From Lysobacter sp. M2-1 (GTDB lineage: Bacteria > Pseudomonadota > Gammaproteobacteria > Xanthomonadales > Xanthomonadaceae), in NCBI RefSeq assembly GCF_022662495.1, contig NZ_JAKPBU010000011.1:248001-312000 (forward strand): a stretch of DNA of 64,000 bases, in the 5' to 3' direction. Below the pieces are notes generated by a model, which saw only the letters and a list, made by a program, of their open reading frames with translations, had not been told where the DNA came from and searched no databases. Numbering within the stretch: position 1 is the first letter of the stretch; each line of letters starts with the position of its first letter. Below are positions 44,733-56,756 of this stretch, in pieces. Position numbers and translations under genes: made by a program.

Positions 44733-46238
44733 CTACCTGCCCGTCCCTGATCCGCCTTCAGGATGCCATACGAAGGTCGCAAGGCTCCTCGCCGGCAGGG
44801 TATAGGCGAAGCTGCGGTCGCCGGTGGCCACCGAGAACCTGCGCTCGTCCGCAGCCGAATTGGTCACCACCAGCACCCGCGATCCGTCGTCGGCGTTGAC
44901 GAAGGCGACGTTGTCGACCCCGTCACGGCCTTCGCTGGAAGCGACCCGCCACGCCCCTCGCCGGACGAAGCGGCTGGCGTGGGCCAGCGCGTAATAGTCG
45001 TCGGTGCGGGTCACCGCGCCGGTCTTCGAATCGATCGTCACGACGCCACGGCAGGTTGCGCAACCACCGGCATGCGGGCCGCGGTTTTCGTCCAGCGCGA
45101 GGTTCCAGAACAGCACGCCGCGCGCCCAGTGCCGCGTGGTGTCGATGATCAGGCTGCGCGCCTGCAGGGTCAGGCCACCGCTCTTGACCGGTTCCCAGTC
45201 GCCGCCGGAGCACTCGGTGAGGTAGACATCCTTGTCGGGAAACGCGGCATGCACCTGCGATTGCGCGGAGACTTCTCCACCGTAGCAGTGCCAGGCCACG
45301 GCGGACACGTAGGGCGCGGCCGCGGGATCGCGCAGCACGGCCAGCGGCTCGTGCGGCTTGTCCCAGTTGTGGTCCCAGTCGAAGATCTCGACCTGCTGCT
45401 TTCGGCCGGCAAGCATCGGGCCGAGGTGGCGTCCGATGATCGCAGCGCGCGCCTGTGCGTCCAGCCGCATTCCTGGATAGTCATCGGGTTCGAACGCCGG
45501 CTCGTTCTGCAAGGTCAGGGCAAAGATGGGGATACCCGCGCCTGCGTAGGCGTCGACGTACTTCACCAGGTAACGCGCGAATGCGTCGTAGTACTCCGGC
45601 TTCAGCGTTCCCTTGATCAGGCTGTCCGTGGTCTTCATCCACGCCGGCGCGCTCCAGGGCGAAGCCATCACCTTGAGTTCCGGATTGATCCCGATCGCCG
45701 CGCGTGTCACCGGAATCACGTCGTCGCGATTGGGATCGATGCTGAAGCGGCGCAACTGCGGATCGGTCTCGCCACTGGGCACGTCATCCAGGCTGTAATG
45801 GCTACGCGAGAAGTCCGAGGCGCCGATGGTCAGGCGGGTGAAATCGAAGCCGATGCCGGCGCCCTCGCGCCCGAACAGCTCGCGCAGCAGCGCATCGCGC
45901 TGTTCCGGCGACATGCGGTGCTGGATCAGCCACGCCGAGGCGTCGGTGATCGCGGCGCCGAAGCCGAGCATGCGCTGGAACCGCTTTCCCTCATCGATAT
46001 GGATATGGATCGGCAGCGGCGGCTGCGCGGCGAAGATCGCCGGCGGCATCGCCGCCATCGCCCTGGATTGGTCGGAAGTCGTCAACCAGACCGATACGTC
46101 GTGCCGTGCGTTGGTCGCTCCGCCGTCGTCGAGATGGCGGTCGGGGGTCAGCTGGCAACCCACAGCAAGCAACAGACCAGCAAACAAGCCCAGCCATGCA
46201 GGCAGCCGGAGCGATGGCAAACGCAAGAGTTCTGGCAT
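44733..46238 (-). CDS. GH30 glycosidase lipoprotein (glucosylceramidase-like)
   Basis: A 501-residue glycoside hydrolase of family 30. The ATG at 46238, preceded by GGGAGG, gives a signal (LPAWLGLFAGLLLAVGC) with lipobox Cys at about residue 28, so it should be a membrane-anchored lipoprotein. The GH30 barrel shows GFGAAITDASAWLI, YSLDDVP, WSAPAWMKTTDSLIKG, the acid/base Glu in LTLQNEP and the nucleophile Glu in VYLTECSGG. Family members with these motifs cleave beta-glucosides such as glucosylceramide or beta-1,6-glucans; the substrate here is unproven. It is divergent from a TonB receptor and upstream of lacI. Confidence 0.93.
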   Translation of the reverse strand: MPELLRLPSLRLPAWLGLFAGLLLAVGCQLTPDRHLDDGGATNARHDVSVWLTTSDQSRAMAAMPPAIFAAQPPLPIHIHIDEGKRFQRMLGFGAAITDASAWLIQHRMSPEQRDALLRELFGREGAGIGFDFTRLTIGASDFSRSHYSLDDVPSGETDPQLRRFSIDPNRDDVIPVTRAAIGINPELKVMASPWSAPAWMKTTDSLIKGTLKPEYYDAFARYLVKYVDAYAGAGIPIFALTLQNEPAFEPDDYPGMRLDAQARAAIIGRHLGPMLAGRKQQVEIFDWDHNWDKPHEPLAVLRDPAAAPYVSAVAWHCYGGEVSAQSQVHAAFPDKDVYLTECSGGDWEPVKSGGLTLQARSLIIDTTRHWARGVLFWNLALDENRGPHAGGCATCRGVVTIDSKTGAVTRTDDYYALAHASRFVRRGAWRVASSEGRDGVDNVAFVNADDGSRVLVVTNSAADERRFSVATGDRSFAYTLPARSLATFVWHPEGGSGTGR

Positions 46239-46391
46239 GGTGCCTCCCGTGCTCGGCGCCGCGCGCCAGCCGTGCTGCGGTGCAGCGTAAACGTGCCTGC
46301 GCGGACACGCCGCGCTACGTTTCACACAGCAGCCGCCGACATTGCGACCGGCGGTCTGCTTAACGCTTGACACACGAATTCTTCACACGTA

Positions 46392-46405
46392 TGACAACGC
46401 TGTCA
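46392..46405. promoter_or_regulatory. LacI-type operator between GH30 gene and TonB receptor
   Basis: TGACAACGCTGTCA is a near-perfect palindrome with the central CG typical of LacI operators (one mismatch between arms). It lies about 25 bases before the receptor start at 46430 and 150 bases before the GH30 start, so one site could control both directions. TTGACA lies at 46368-46373 and would suit a receptor -35 box. Confidence 0.65.
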
Positions 46406-46429
46406 ACAACGCCCCGGGAGGGGTTCGCC

Positions 46430-49264
46430 GTGCCCAGTCAGCTCAAATCCGCCTGCTCTCTTGTCCGTGCCCCACGCCGCTCCGCGCTGGCGACCGCCTG
46501 CTATCTGGCCCTGATGTCTGCCACCGGCGCGGCTTATGCGCAAGAGACCCAAACCGAGCTAACAACACCGGAGACGCAGGCCGATCAGGCCAGCACAACC
46601 GAACAGCCGGCAACGGCACCGCAGACCGCCGAGGAGGTGGACACACTAGGTACCGTGCACGTCACCGGCATCCGGCGCAGCATCATGTCGTCGGTTAATA
46701 CCAAGAACAGTTCAGACTCGATCGTTGAGGCGGTATCGTCCGAAGACCTCGGCAAGCTGCCCGACGTCAGCATCGCCGAATCCATCGCCCGCCTCCCGGG
46801 TCTGGCCGCACAACGCGTCGACGGTCGTGCGCAGGTGATCGCGATCCGCGGTCTATCTCCCGACTTTGCCGCCACCCTGCTCAATGGGCGGGAACAGGTG
46901 AGTACCGGCGACAACCGCGGCGTCGAATTCGACCAGTACCCGTCGGAGCTGATGAGCGCAGTGACCGTCTACAAGACCCCGGATGCGACGCTGATCGGCC
47001 AGGGCCTGTCGGGCACGATCAACTTGCAAACGGTCCGCCCGCTATCGTTCACGGAACAGCGGTTCGTCGCCAACGTGCGGGGCGAATACAACTCGCTGGG
47101 TGAGCAGAATTTCGATGGCAGCAAACAAGGCTACCGCGTCAGCGCGTCCTACATCGATCAGTTCCGTGACAACACCATCGGCGTGGCCATCGGCGTGGCG
47201 CGGCTCGATTCCCCGTTCCAGGAGCAGCATTACAAGGCCTGGTGGTGGGGAGGCAACGAGGACTGGTTTCCTGCAGTCGAGGGCAAACCCGCCGATACCG
47301 TTGCCCAACAGGGTGCCGAAGCCTGGCTGCGTTCGCGCGACCAGGTACGCGACGGCGTAATGGGTGTACTGGAGTTCAAGCCGAACGAATTCGTCCACAG
47401 CACCTTGGACATGTATTACTCGAAGTTCGAGCAGAAGGAGTCCACCCGCGGAATGATGTGGTCCAACGATCCGTGGACCGGCAATAGCGTTTATTACACC
47501 GACACCGGCATCACCCAGGTAGGGCAGACGCCAATCATCACCAGCGGCACCATGCATAACATGGAGCCCATCGTGCGAAACGACGCAAACCAGCGCGACG
47601 ACACGCTTTACTCGATCGGCTGGAATACCGAATTCAAGGTGACGGACAACTGGAAAGCAACGACGGATGTGTATTATTCGCGCGCGAAACGCCATCAGGA
47701 CTGGCTTGAAACCTATGCCGGTAGCGCCGCACTGGATAGCATCACGTTCGACTATCCCCTGGGATCGAACGATTTCCCGACCTTCGGCGCCGGCCTGGAT
47801 TACGCGGATCCAGAGACCATCACGCTAAGTGATCCAGCAGGTTGGGGCCGGGAGGGACGCCTGGAGAAAACCAACCAGGACGACCAGTTGTCGGGCATCC
47901 GGCTTGGCCTGAGCCGTTCCTTCGATTCCGGCCCCTTCAGCGGCATCGATTTCGGATTTGCCGGCACCCGCCGGATCAAGGACAAGACTTCTTCGGTGTA
48001 CTTCGCACAGCTCAAGAATGGAGCCTCGTCCGTCGCCGTCGAAGACGACTTGCTCGGATCACCAACCGATCTTGGCTACATCGGCCTCCCCGGTTCGCTT
48101 GCATATGACGTCTTCGGCGCGCTCGATCGTTACTATGACCTCGAATTGCACATGGATGCCAACGATTTGAGGAAGGACTTTACCGTCCGGGAAAACGTCG
48201 AAACAACGTTTGCAAAGCTCAACATCGATACCGATATCGGCAGCATCCGGCTGCGCGGTAACGTCGGGCTTCAGTATGTGCACACCAACCAGTCTTCGAC
48301 GGGCTTCGACATCGACGACAGCACCGCCACGATCGACAGCAGCGTCACTCGCGGCACAACCTATGACGACGTGCTGCCTAGCCTGAACCTGGTGGCCGAC
48401 TTCGGCAGCGGCTGGATGCTGCGCCTTGGTGCCGCAAAAACCCTGGCAAGGCCGAGGGTCGACGACATGCGCGCTTCAGGGAGCGCAAGCGTGGCCGAGA
48501 CCGGCGAGAACGCGGGTCGCTGGAGCGGCAACGGCGGCAATCCACTGCTCGAACCCTGGCGCGCGACTTCCGGGGATCTGTCGCTGGAGAAGTACTTCGG
48601 CGATGCAAGCTATGTGGCATTGGCGCTGTTCTACAAGAACCTCGATACCTACGTGTACACGCAGACAGTCGAGGACTACGACTTCAGCGGTTTTATCAAC
48701 ACCAGCCCCATCCCGGCGATCTCCGATATCGGCACCTTCTCCACACCCGCCAATGGCGAGGGCGGCTATCTCAGGGGTGCGGAAATCAGCACATCACTTG
48801 AAGGCGGCTTGCTCACTCCGGTGTTGGATGGGTTCGGCGTGCTGTTGAACGGGTCCTACACGGAAACCTCGATCCATCCGAACGGCCCGGGCACTAGCAG
48901 CACGCTCCCCGGCTTGTCCAAGATCGTCGCCAACGTGACCGCCTACTATGAGAAGCACGGTTTTTCGGCGCGTATCAGCCAACGCTATCGATCCGATTTC
49001 AATGCGGAGATTGCCAGCCTGTTCGCACAACGCGGCTACACGCGGGTGCTTTCCGACCGTCAGCTCGACATGCAATTGGGTTATGCATTTCAGCCGGATA
49101 CCGCGCTCGATGGCTGGTCAGTGCAGTTCATGGTCAACAACATCACGAACTCGCCCTACCGCACCGTGCAGGACAACGACTTTGCCGGCGGCTACAAGGC
49201 TCCATTGGAGTACAACCTGTATGGTCGGCAGTACCTGCTCGGCGTGACCTACAGCTTCCAGTAA
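46430..49264 (+). CDS. TonB-dependent receptor of a carbohydrate-utilisation locus
   Basis: A 944-residue outer-membrane receptor. I prefer the GTG at 46430: GGGAGG lies 8 bases upstream, and it gives a signal peptide (LVRAPRRSALATACYLALMSATGAAYAQ). The ATG at 46391 would put the LacI operator inside the coding region. After the signal come a Gln/Thr-rich stretch, a TonB-box-like TLGTVHVTG, the plug (SSEDLGKLPDVSIAESIARLPG, QVIAIRGLSPDFAATLLNGRE) and a large barrel ending LLGVTYSFQ. This plug type is the one seen in TonB receptors of plant-glycan CUT loci in Xanthomonas and Caulobacter. The neighbours (GH30, GH3, LacI) point to beta-glucan oligosaccharides as the ligand. Confidence 0.9.
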   Translation: MPSQLKSACSLVRAPRRSALATACYLALMSATGAAYAQETQTELTTPETQADQASTTEQPATAPQTAEEVDTLGTVHVTGIRRSIMSSVNTKNSSDSIVEAVSSEDLGKLPDVSIAESIARLPGLAAQRVDGRAQVIAIRGLSPDFAATLLNGREQVSTGDNRGVEFDQYPSELMSAVTVYKTPDATLIGQGLSGTINLQTVRPLSFTEQRFVANVRGEYNSLGEQNFDGSKQGYRVSASYIDQFRDNTIGVAIGVARLDSPFQEQHYKAWWWGGNEDWFPAVEGKPADTVAQQGAEAWLRSRDQVRDGVMGVLEFKPNEFVHSTLDMYYSKFEQKESTRGMMWSNDPWTGNSVYYTDTGITQVGQTPIITSGTMHNMEPIVRNDANQRDDTLYSIGWNTEFKVTDNWKATTDVYYSRAKRHQDWLETYAGSAALDSITFDYPLGSNDFPTFGAGLDYADPETITLSDPAGWGREGRLEKTNQDDQLSGIRLGLSRSFDSGPFSGIDFGFAGTRRIKDKTSSVYFAQLKNGASSVAVEDDLLGSPTDLGYIGLPGSLAYDVFGALDRYYDLELHMDANDLRKDFTVRENVETTFAKLNIDTDIGSIRLRGNVGLQYVHTNQSSTGFDIDDSTATIDSSVTRGTTYDDVLPSLNLVADFGSGWMLRLGAAKTLARPRVDDMRASGSASVAETGENAGRWSGNGGNPLLEPWRATSGDLSLEKYFGDASYVALALFYKNLDTYVYTQTVEDYDFSGFINTSPIPAISDIGTFSTPANGEGGYLRGAEISTSLEGGLLTPVLDGFGVLLNGSYTETSIHPNGPGTSSTLPGLSKIVANVTAYYEKHGFSARISQRYRSDFNAEIASLFAQRGYTRVLSDRQLDMQLGYAFQPDTALDGWSVQFMVNNITNSPYRTVQDNDFAGGYKAPLEYNLYGRQYLLGVTYSFQ

Positions 49265-49287
49265 GAGACCCGCACCGCAGCTCTACC

Positions 49288-49317
49288 GACAAGGGCCGTT
49301 GCGGCCCTTGTCATTTT
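49288..49317 (+). terminator. Intrinsic terminator after the TonB receptor
   Basis: A perfect 11-base stem, GACAAGGGCCG with CGGCCCTTGTC around TTG, followed by ATTTTG, 23 bases after the receptor stop. It separates the receptor from the GH3 gene, which may then need a separate promoter or read-through. Confidence 0.75.
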
Positions 49318-49366
49318 GCGGCGCCGAAGAATCCACGTTGGCGCCGACAACACCGAGGATCCCAGC

Positions 49367-51940
<2,574 letters not shown>

Positions 51941-51961
51941 TCCCACGTTAGGAGGCGTGAC

Positions 51962-51987
51962 ACCCTGCCCCTTCGTCGGGGCGGGGT
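51962..51987 (+). terminator. GC-rich hairpin after the GH3 gene
   Basis: ACCCTGCCCC and GGGGCGGGGT pair (one G-T wobble) around TTCGTC, 21 bases past the GH3 stop. There is no T tract beyond TTCA, so it is a possible but weak terminator. Confidence 0.4.
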
Positions 51988-52090
51988 TCACTGCGCAACA
52001 ACCGCGGCGGCCTTATTGCAGCGCGCATTGACCTGATGCGGTGCGTCGACGACGCTTGCCGATCATCCTCCACACGCACGGTGCCCCGGC

Positions 52091-54151
52091 ATGACCCTTC
52101 CCGCGAAACTCGGCTGGGCCGTCCTTTCCCTGTTCGCGGCGTTCTGCCTGGGGACCGTGGCCCTGTCCCGCGGCGAGACCATCAGCGCGTTGTGGATCGT
52201 GTCGGCGGCGGTGTCGATCTTCTTCATCGCCTATCGCTTCTACGCGCGGTTCATCGTCACCCGCGCCTTGCAGATCGATCCGAGCCGCGCTACGCCTGCG
52301 TGGCGGCGCAACGACGGGCTCGATTATGTTCCCACCGAAAAGACGGTGCTGTTTGGCCATCACTTCGCCGCGATCGCCGGAGCCGGCCCGCTGGTCGGCC
52401 CGGTGCTGGCGGCGCAGATGGGTTACCTGCCCGGTTTTCTGTGGATCCTGTTCGGGGTGATCCTGGCCGGTGCGGTGCAGGACATGCTGGTGCTGTTCCT
52501 GTCGGTACGCCGCGACGGGCGTTCGCTGGGCGACATGATCCGCAGCGAACTGGGCAACGCCGCCGGCTACACCGCGATGGTCGGGATCCTGGCGATCATG
52601 GTGATCCTGCTCGCGGTGCTGGCGCTGGTGGTGGTGAAGGCGCTTGCCATCAGCCCATGGGGCACGTTCACCGTGGCCATGACCATCCCGATCGCACTGC
52701 TGATGGGCGTCTACCTGCGCTGGTGGCGACCCGGTCGCATCCTCGAGGTGTCGATCCTGGGCCTGGTGCTGTTGCTGCTGTCGATCTGGCTCGGCGGCCT
52801 GGTCGCGCAGTCGCCGCAGTGGGCGCCGCTGTTCACCTTCGATGGCAAGGCGCTGGCGTGGATGCTGATCGGCTACGGTTTCGTCGCCGCGGTGCTGCCG
52901 GTCTGGCTGTTGCTGGCGCCGCGCGATTACCTGAGCACCTTCCTCAAGATCGGCACGATCTTCCTGCTCGCCATCGCGGTGCTGGTCGCGATGCCGGAGC
53001 TGCGCATGCCGGCGGTCACGCGCTTCATCGACGGCAGCGGCCCGGTGTTCTCGGGCAGCCTGTTCCCGTTCCTGTTCATCACCATCGCCTGCGGCGCCGT
53101 GTCCGGCTTCCATGCGCTGATCTCGTCGGGCACCACGCCCAAGATGCTGTCGAACGAATCCGAGATCCGCCTGATCGGCTACGGCGGCATGCTGATGGAA
53201 GCCTCGGTCGCGGTGATGGCGCTGATCGCGGCCTGCGTGCTGGATCCGGGCGTGTACTTCGCCATGAACGCGCCCGCCGCGCTGATCGGGAGCACGGTCG
53301 ACAGTGCGGCGCTGGCGATTTCGCAGTGGGGCTTCGTGATCACGCCCGATGTGCTGGCGGGCACGGCGAAGGAGATCGGCGAATCCACCATCCTCTCGCG
53401 CGCCGGCGGGGCGCCGACCCTGGCGGTGGGCATGGCCCAGATCCTGCACGGCATGCTCGGCGGCGAGGGCATGTTGGCCTTCTGGTACCACTACGCGATC
53501 CTGTTCGAAGCGTTGTTCATCCTCACCACGATCGATGCCGGCACGCGGGTGGCGCGCTTCATGATCCAGGAGCTGATCGGCCTGGCCTATCCGCCGTTCC
53601 AGCGTACCGAAAGCTGGGCTGCAAACCTGGCCTGCACCGCGCTGGCGGTGGCTGGCTGGGGCTGGTTCCTGTACCAAGGGGTGGTCGACCCGCTCGGCGG
53701 CATCAATACCCTATGGCCGCTGTTCGGCATCGCCAACCAAATGCTGGCCGCCCTGGCGCTGATCTTCTGCTGCGTGGCGCTGGTGCGGATGAAGCGCGAG
53801 CGCTGGCTGTGGATCCCAGCGTTGCCCACCGCATGGCTGCTGGTGTGCACGCTCACCGCCGGCTGGCAGAAGCTCTTCCACGCCGATCCGAAGATCGGTT
53901 TCCTGGCCAATGCCCGTAAGTTCGGCGACGCCGCCGCGCGCGGCGAACTGCTGGCGCCGGCGAAATCGATCGACGAGATGCGGCGCATCGCCTTCAACAA
54001 TCAGCTCGACGCCGCGCTGTGCGTGCTGTTCATGGCAGTGGTGCTGTTGACGCTGTTCTTCGGAGTGCGCGCGGCCCTGGCCGCGCGGCGCAGCGACGTG
54101 GTTACCGCCCGGGAGACCGACTATGTCGCGCTCGACGCCATCGCCCGCTGA
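52091..54151 (+). CDS. cstA: CstA-family carbon starvation/pyruvate transporter
   Basis: A 686-residue inner-membrane protein with about 16-18 helices. The CstA family includes pyruvate:H+ symporters (CstA, BtsT) and peptide-linked carriers. Typical are ISALWIVSAAVSIFFIAYRFYARFI, DYVPTEKTVLFGHHFAAIAGAGPLVGPVLAAQMGYLP in pieces, ACGAVSGFHALISSGTTPKML, and TTIDAGTRVARFMIQEL. The start ATG 52091 follows CCCCGGC with no strong site. It overlaps ybdD at the 3' end by 29 bases, the usual partner gene. Confidence 0.95.
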   Translation: MTLPAKLGWAVLSLFAAFCLGTVALSRGETISALWIVSAAVSIFFIAYRFYARFIVTRALQIDPSRATPAWRRNDGLDYVPTEKTVLFGHHFAAIAGAGPLVGPVLAAQMGYLPGFLWILFGVILAGAVQDMLVLFLSVRRDGRSLGDMIRSELGNAAGYTAMVGILAIMVILLAVLALVVVKALAISPWGTFTVAMTIPIALLMGVYLRWWRPGRILEVSILGLVLLLLSIWLGGLVAQSPQWAPLFTFDGKALAWMLIGYGFVAAVLPVWLLLAPRDYLSTFLKIGTIFLLAIAVLVAMPELRMPAVTRFIDGSGPVFSGSLFPFLFITIACGAVSGFHALISSGTTPKMLSNESEIRLIGYGGMLMEASVAVMALIAACVLDPGVYFAMNAPAALIGSTVDSAALAISQWGFVITPDVLAGTAKEIGESTILSRAGGAPTLAVGMAQILHGMLGGEGMLAFWYHYAILFEALFILTTIDAGTRVARFMIQELIGLAYPPFQRTESWAANLACTALAVAGWGWFLYQGVVDPLGGINTLWPLFGIANQMLAALALIFCCVALVRMKRERWLWIPALPTAWLLVCTLTAGWQKLFHADPKIGFLANARKFGDAAARGELLAPAKSIDEMRRIAFNNQLDAALCVLFMAVVLLTLFFGVRAALAARRSDVVTARETDYVALDAIAR

Positions 54152-54350
54152 GCACGCCGGCGCCTGGCTGCGCCGGGCCTGGACGCTGGCAGCACGCACC
54201 GCGCGGCTGGCGGTCGGGATGCCGGACTACGATGCCTACCTGGCGCATGTGCGCCTCCACCATCCCGACCGCGTGCCGATGGATCGCGTCGGCTTCTTCC
54301 GCGAGCGCATGGCGGCACGCTACGGCGCTGGGCGCTCGCGCTGCTGCTGA
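54123..54350 (+). CDS. ybdD: YbdD/YjiX-family small protein, partner of CstA
   Basis: A 75-residue protein with the full family signature: GMPDYDAYLAHVRLHHPDRVPMDR in pieces, then FFRERMAARYGAGRSRCC with the terminal Cys pair. YbdD is co-transcribed with cstA in many bacteria and is needed for transport function in some; its exact role is unclear. The ATG at 54123 overlaps cstA. A decayed copy of the 3' part of this gene lies at 56757-56889, after the effector module. Confidence 0.92.
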   Translation: MSRSTPSPAEHAGAWLRRAWTLAARTARLAVGMPDYDAYLAHVRLHHPDRVPMDRVGFFRERMAARYGAGRSRCC

Positions 54351-54674
54351 GGCCACGCGCCCGTGGCGCATCGGTCACCCGCTCACGGGCACCGATGCAA
54401 GCTGACGGGTTGCGGGAGTGGTACGCCATCCGTCGCCAGCTGGGACGCGTCCGCAGGTATCGCTGCGCGTAACTCGTGCGAAGACGTGCGCAGATCGAAC
54501 GGCGCGGACCTGCGCTGCGAAACAGGGATGCCCGTCCGCAGATCACCGCGCCAAGCCGCATCCGCGTTTGTGCGCATGCAGCAAACCCGCGACAGGAGTG
54601 GTGTAGGATCGGGTTGCCGCCCACCGGATCGACACACGCGGCGAAACAGCGACGCAGCCGGAAAGGACCCCGCA
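54351..54674. other. Intergenic region before the effector module
   Basis: No gene is supported in these 324 bases. GCATCGGT at 54368-54375 pairs with ACCGATGC at 54391-54398, with an inner CCCG/CGGG, a possible terminator for cstA-ybdD without a T tract. The rest should hold the promoter of the ankyrin-lipoprotein gene, but no clear boxes were seen. Confidence 0.4.
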
Positions 54675-55442
54675 GTGCGCAAGCCCGTATCCAAGCGCGC
54701 ATCCGCCCTGGCGGCTCTCGCCACCTCCATCGCGATGGTTTCATGCGCCGCGCAGCCGCCCGGTGCAAAGGAGCAAACCAGGATGTCCACAGCCGTGCAG
54801 GAACGCAGCATTCCCTTCCAGGACCCCGCAATCGTGCCGCTGGCCGAAGCTGTAGCCGCGGGCGATATCGCCGGCATCCGCCGCCTGGCCCCGTCGGCCG
54901 ACCTGTCCGCGCGTGGCAGGGACGGCGTCACCCTGCTCGAATGGGCGGTGTGGAACGAGCGCCCGGAGGCGCTGGCAGCACTGCTGGAGGCCGGGGCCGA
55001 CGCCTCGGCGCCGGGCATGGATCAGGAGACCGTGGCCCACATGGCCGCGATGGCACGGGATCCGAAGTATCTGCAAGTCCTCGTTGCCCACGGCGCGCCG
55101 GTCGATATCGCCAGCCCGCGCGGAGGCTGGACGCCGATCTTCCGCGCCGTGCAGAGCCGTCGTGATCCACAGGTGGATCTGCTGCTGAAGGCCGGCGCGG
55201 ACCTGCGTCGCACCGATTCGATGGGCAACACGCTCGCGCACGTGGCGGCCAACATCAACGACGCGGCGCGCGTGCTGCAGCTGCTGGAAGCGGGCGTGGA
55301 TCCGGCCGCGACCAATGCCCGCGGCCAGACCTTCCAGGCCGCGCTGTTCTCCGGCTCCGACACCAGGCTCAACGCCGAAAGCCGGAGCGCGCGTCAGAAG
55401 GTCCGCGACTGGCTGGCCGCCAGGGGTATCGCGCACGAGTAA
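54675..55442 (+). CDS. Ankyrin-repeat lipoprotein, candidate immunity protein
   Basis: A 255-residue protein starting at GTG 54675 with AAAGGA 9 bases upstream. The N-terminus KRASALAALATSIAMVSC is a lipoprotein signal (Cys about 24), so it should sit in the periplasm facing the membrane. Four ankyrin repeats follow: VTLLEWAVWNERPEALAALL, TVAHMAAMARDPKYLQVLV, WTPIFRAVQSRRDPQVDLLL and NTLAHVAANINDAARVLQLL, with GA(D/P) turns between them. It is 66 bases upstream of the lipase-XVIPCD gene on the same strand. Immunity proteins against Xanthomonadales T4SS effectors are typically periplasmic lipoproteins encoded directly upstream of the effector, so an immunity role is the favoured reading. Confidence 0.8.
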   Translation: MRKPVSKRASALAALATSIAMVSCAAQPPGAKEQTRMSTAVQERSIPFQDPAIVPLAEAVAAGDIAGIRRLAPSADLSARGRDGVTLLEWAVWNERPEALAALLEAGADASAPGMDQETVAHMAAMARDPKYLQVLVAHGAPVDIASPRGGWTPIFRAVQSRRDPQVDLLLKAGADLRRTDSMGNTLAHVAANINDAARVLQLLEAGVDPAATNARGQTFQAALFSGSDTRLNAESRSARQKVRDWLAARGIAHE

Positions 55443-55508
55443 CCGGACAGGGACCGGCGCGGGCGGCTCCGATTCCGCTGCGCGCCTTCAGCCATGGAGG
55501 AGCTGCAT

Positions 55509-56735
55509 ATGAATGCACCGTCGGCAACGATCGCCGCCAATTCCGGCACGTCCTCGGGGCGTAACGGTTTCGCAGGCCCGGACCCGCAACCCGTGGATCG
55601 CGCGCTGGCGGCGCTCGTCCAGGACAATTACGACCGCGCGGACCAGCTGCGCGGCCAACCGCCGGTCGACCGGCCGCTGCCCACCGGCTGGGCGCGCATG
55701 GGCGACGAGGAAGTGCGCGCGGCGGGCATCGACCCGGCGCTGCTGCACGACACCAAGAGTGGCTTCGACGCCTCGTTCTATCGCGACGCCAGCGGCCACG
55801 TGGCCCTGGTCTACGCGGGCACGGACGAGGGCCAGGACTGGAAGCACAATTTCGGCCAGGGGCTGGGCTTCAAGGACGCACAGTACGACCAGGCCATTGC
55901 CATGGCGCGCGAGGCGAAGCTGGCCTTCGGCGGCCGCCTGGTACTGTCGGGCCAGTCGCTGGGCGGCGGTCTGGCAGCGGCCGCCGCGATGGTGAACGAG
56001 GTCCCGGCGGTGACCTTCAACGCCGCAGGCGTCCATGACAATACCGTCGAGCGCTACGGCGTGGATGCGGCCGCGGCCAAGCGTCAGGCCGACCTGGGGC
56101 TGGTGCGGCACTACGTGGTGGAGAACGAGATCCTGACCCACCTGCAGGAAGACGCCTTCCCGCTCAAGCTGGCGATGCCGGACGCGCCCGGTGCCCGCAT
56201 CGACCTGCCCGACCCGGATCCGCTGACCACTTTCGAGCGGCTGCTGCCGTGGAAGAACTTGCCGCACCGCGTGGACAACCACTACATCGAGGCGGTGATG
56301 GAGGCGATGGACAAGGCCGGTTACACACTCGACGCGACGGAGCCGGACCGCGCTGCGCGGAGCCCGCGCGATGCCTCGTTGGACACCGTCAACCGCCTGC
56401 TCGACGACTCGGTCCGTGGGCTCGCCCCGCAGCGCGACCGGCTCGGGCTGCAGGACGACGCGCGCTTCTTCAACGCCGCCGCCGGCATGGCCGCCTCCGC
56501 CGGGCATGACGGCCTGCGGCGCATCGACCATGTGGTCGCCGCGCCGAACGGCCGCAGCGTGTTCGCAGTGGAAGGCGGGCTGGACGACGCTGGGCACCGG
56601 CGCAGCCACGTTGATGTCGACGTGGCCAGCCGCATGCCGGCGATCGACAGCGCCTGGCTGCTGCGCGAGCAGGGGGGCGAACACGTGACGCAAGGCCGGC
56701 AGCAGGAAGAGCAGCGGCGGATGGCATTGGCCTGA
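55509..56735 (+). CDS. Candidate X-T4SS antibacterial lipase effector with C-terminal XVIPCD
   Basis: A 408-residue protein without a signal peptide; GGAGGAGCTGCAT precedes the ATG at 55509. Residues of about 30-270 form an alpha/beta-hydrolase of the lipase class 3 or DUF2974 type: SFYRDASGHVALVYAGTDEGQDW, then the nucleophile elbow GQSLG with S150, then TFNAAG and H258 as a possible catalytic His. The last 95 residues look like XVIPCD, the VirD4-recruitment domain of Xanthomonadales effectors: DDSVRGL, GLRRIDHV (335-342), RSVFAVEGGLDD (349-360), then SRMPAID and a Gln-rich tail (QGRQQEEQ). Together with the upstream lipoprotein this fits an effector-immunity pair injected into rival Gram-negative cells. 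The secretion machinery is not in the window. Confidence 0.82.
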   Translation: MNAPSATIAANSGTSSGRNGFAGPDPQPVDRALAALVQDNYDRADQLRGQPPVDRPLPTGWARMGDEEVRAAGIDPALLHDTKSGFDASFYRDASGHVALVYAGTDEGQDWKHNFGQGLGFKDAQYDQAIAMAREAKLAFGGRLVLSGQSLGGGLAAAAAMVNEVPAVTFNAAGVHDNTVERYGVDAAAAKRQADLGLVRHYVVENEILTHLQEDAFPLKLAMPDAPGARIDLPDPDPLTTFERLLPWKNLPHRVDNHYIEAVMEAMDKAGYTLDATEPDRAARSPRDASLDTVNRLLDDSVRGLAPQRDRLGLQDDARFFNAAAGMAASAGHDGLRRIDHVVAAPNGRSVFAVEGGLDDAGHRRSHVDVDVASRMPAIDSAWLLREQGGEHVTQGRQQEEQRRMALA

Positions 56736-56756
56736 GGTTCGCGTCACGCGGACGGC

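Noticed and set aside
44763-46370. 535-codon plus-strand frame opposite the GH30 gene
   Set aside because: The minus frame has both GH30 catalytic glutamates and a lipoprotein signal; the plus frame has no recognisable features.
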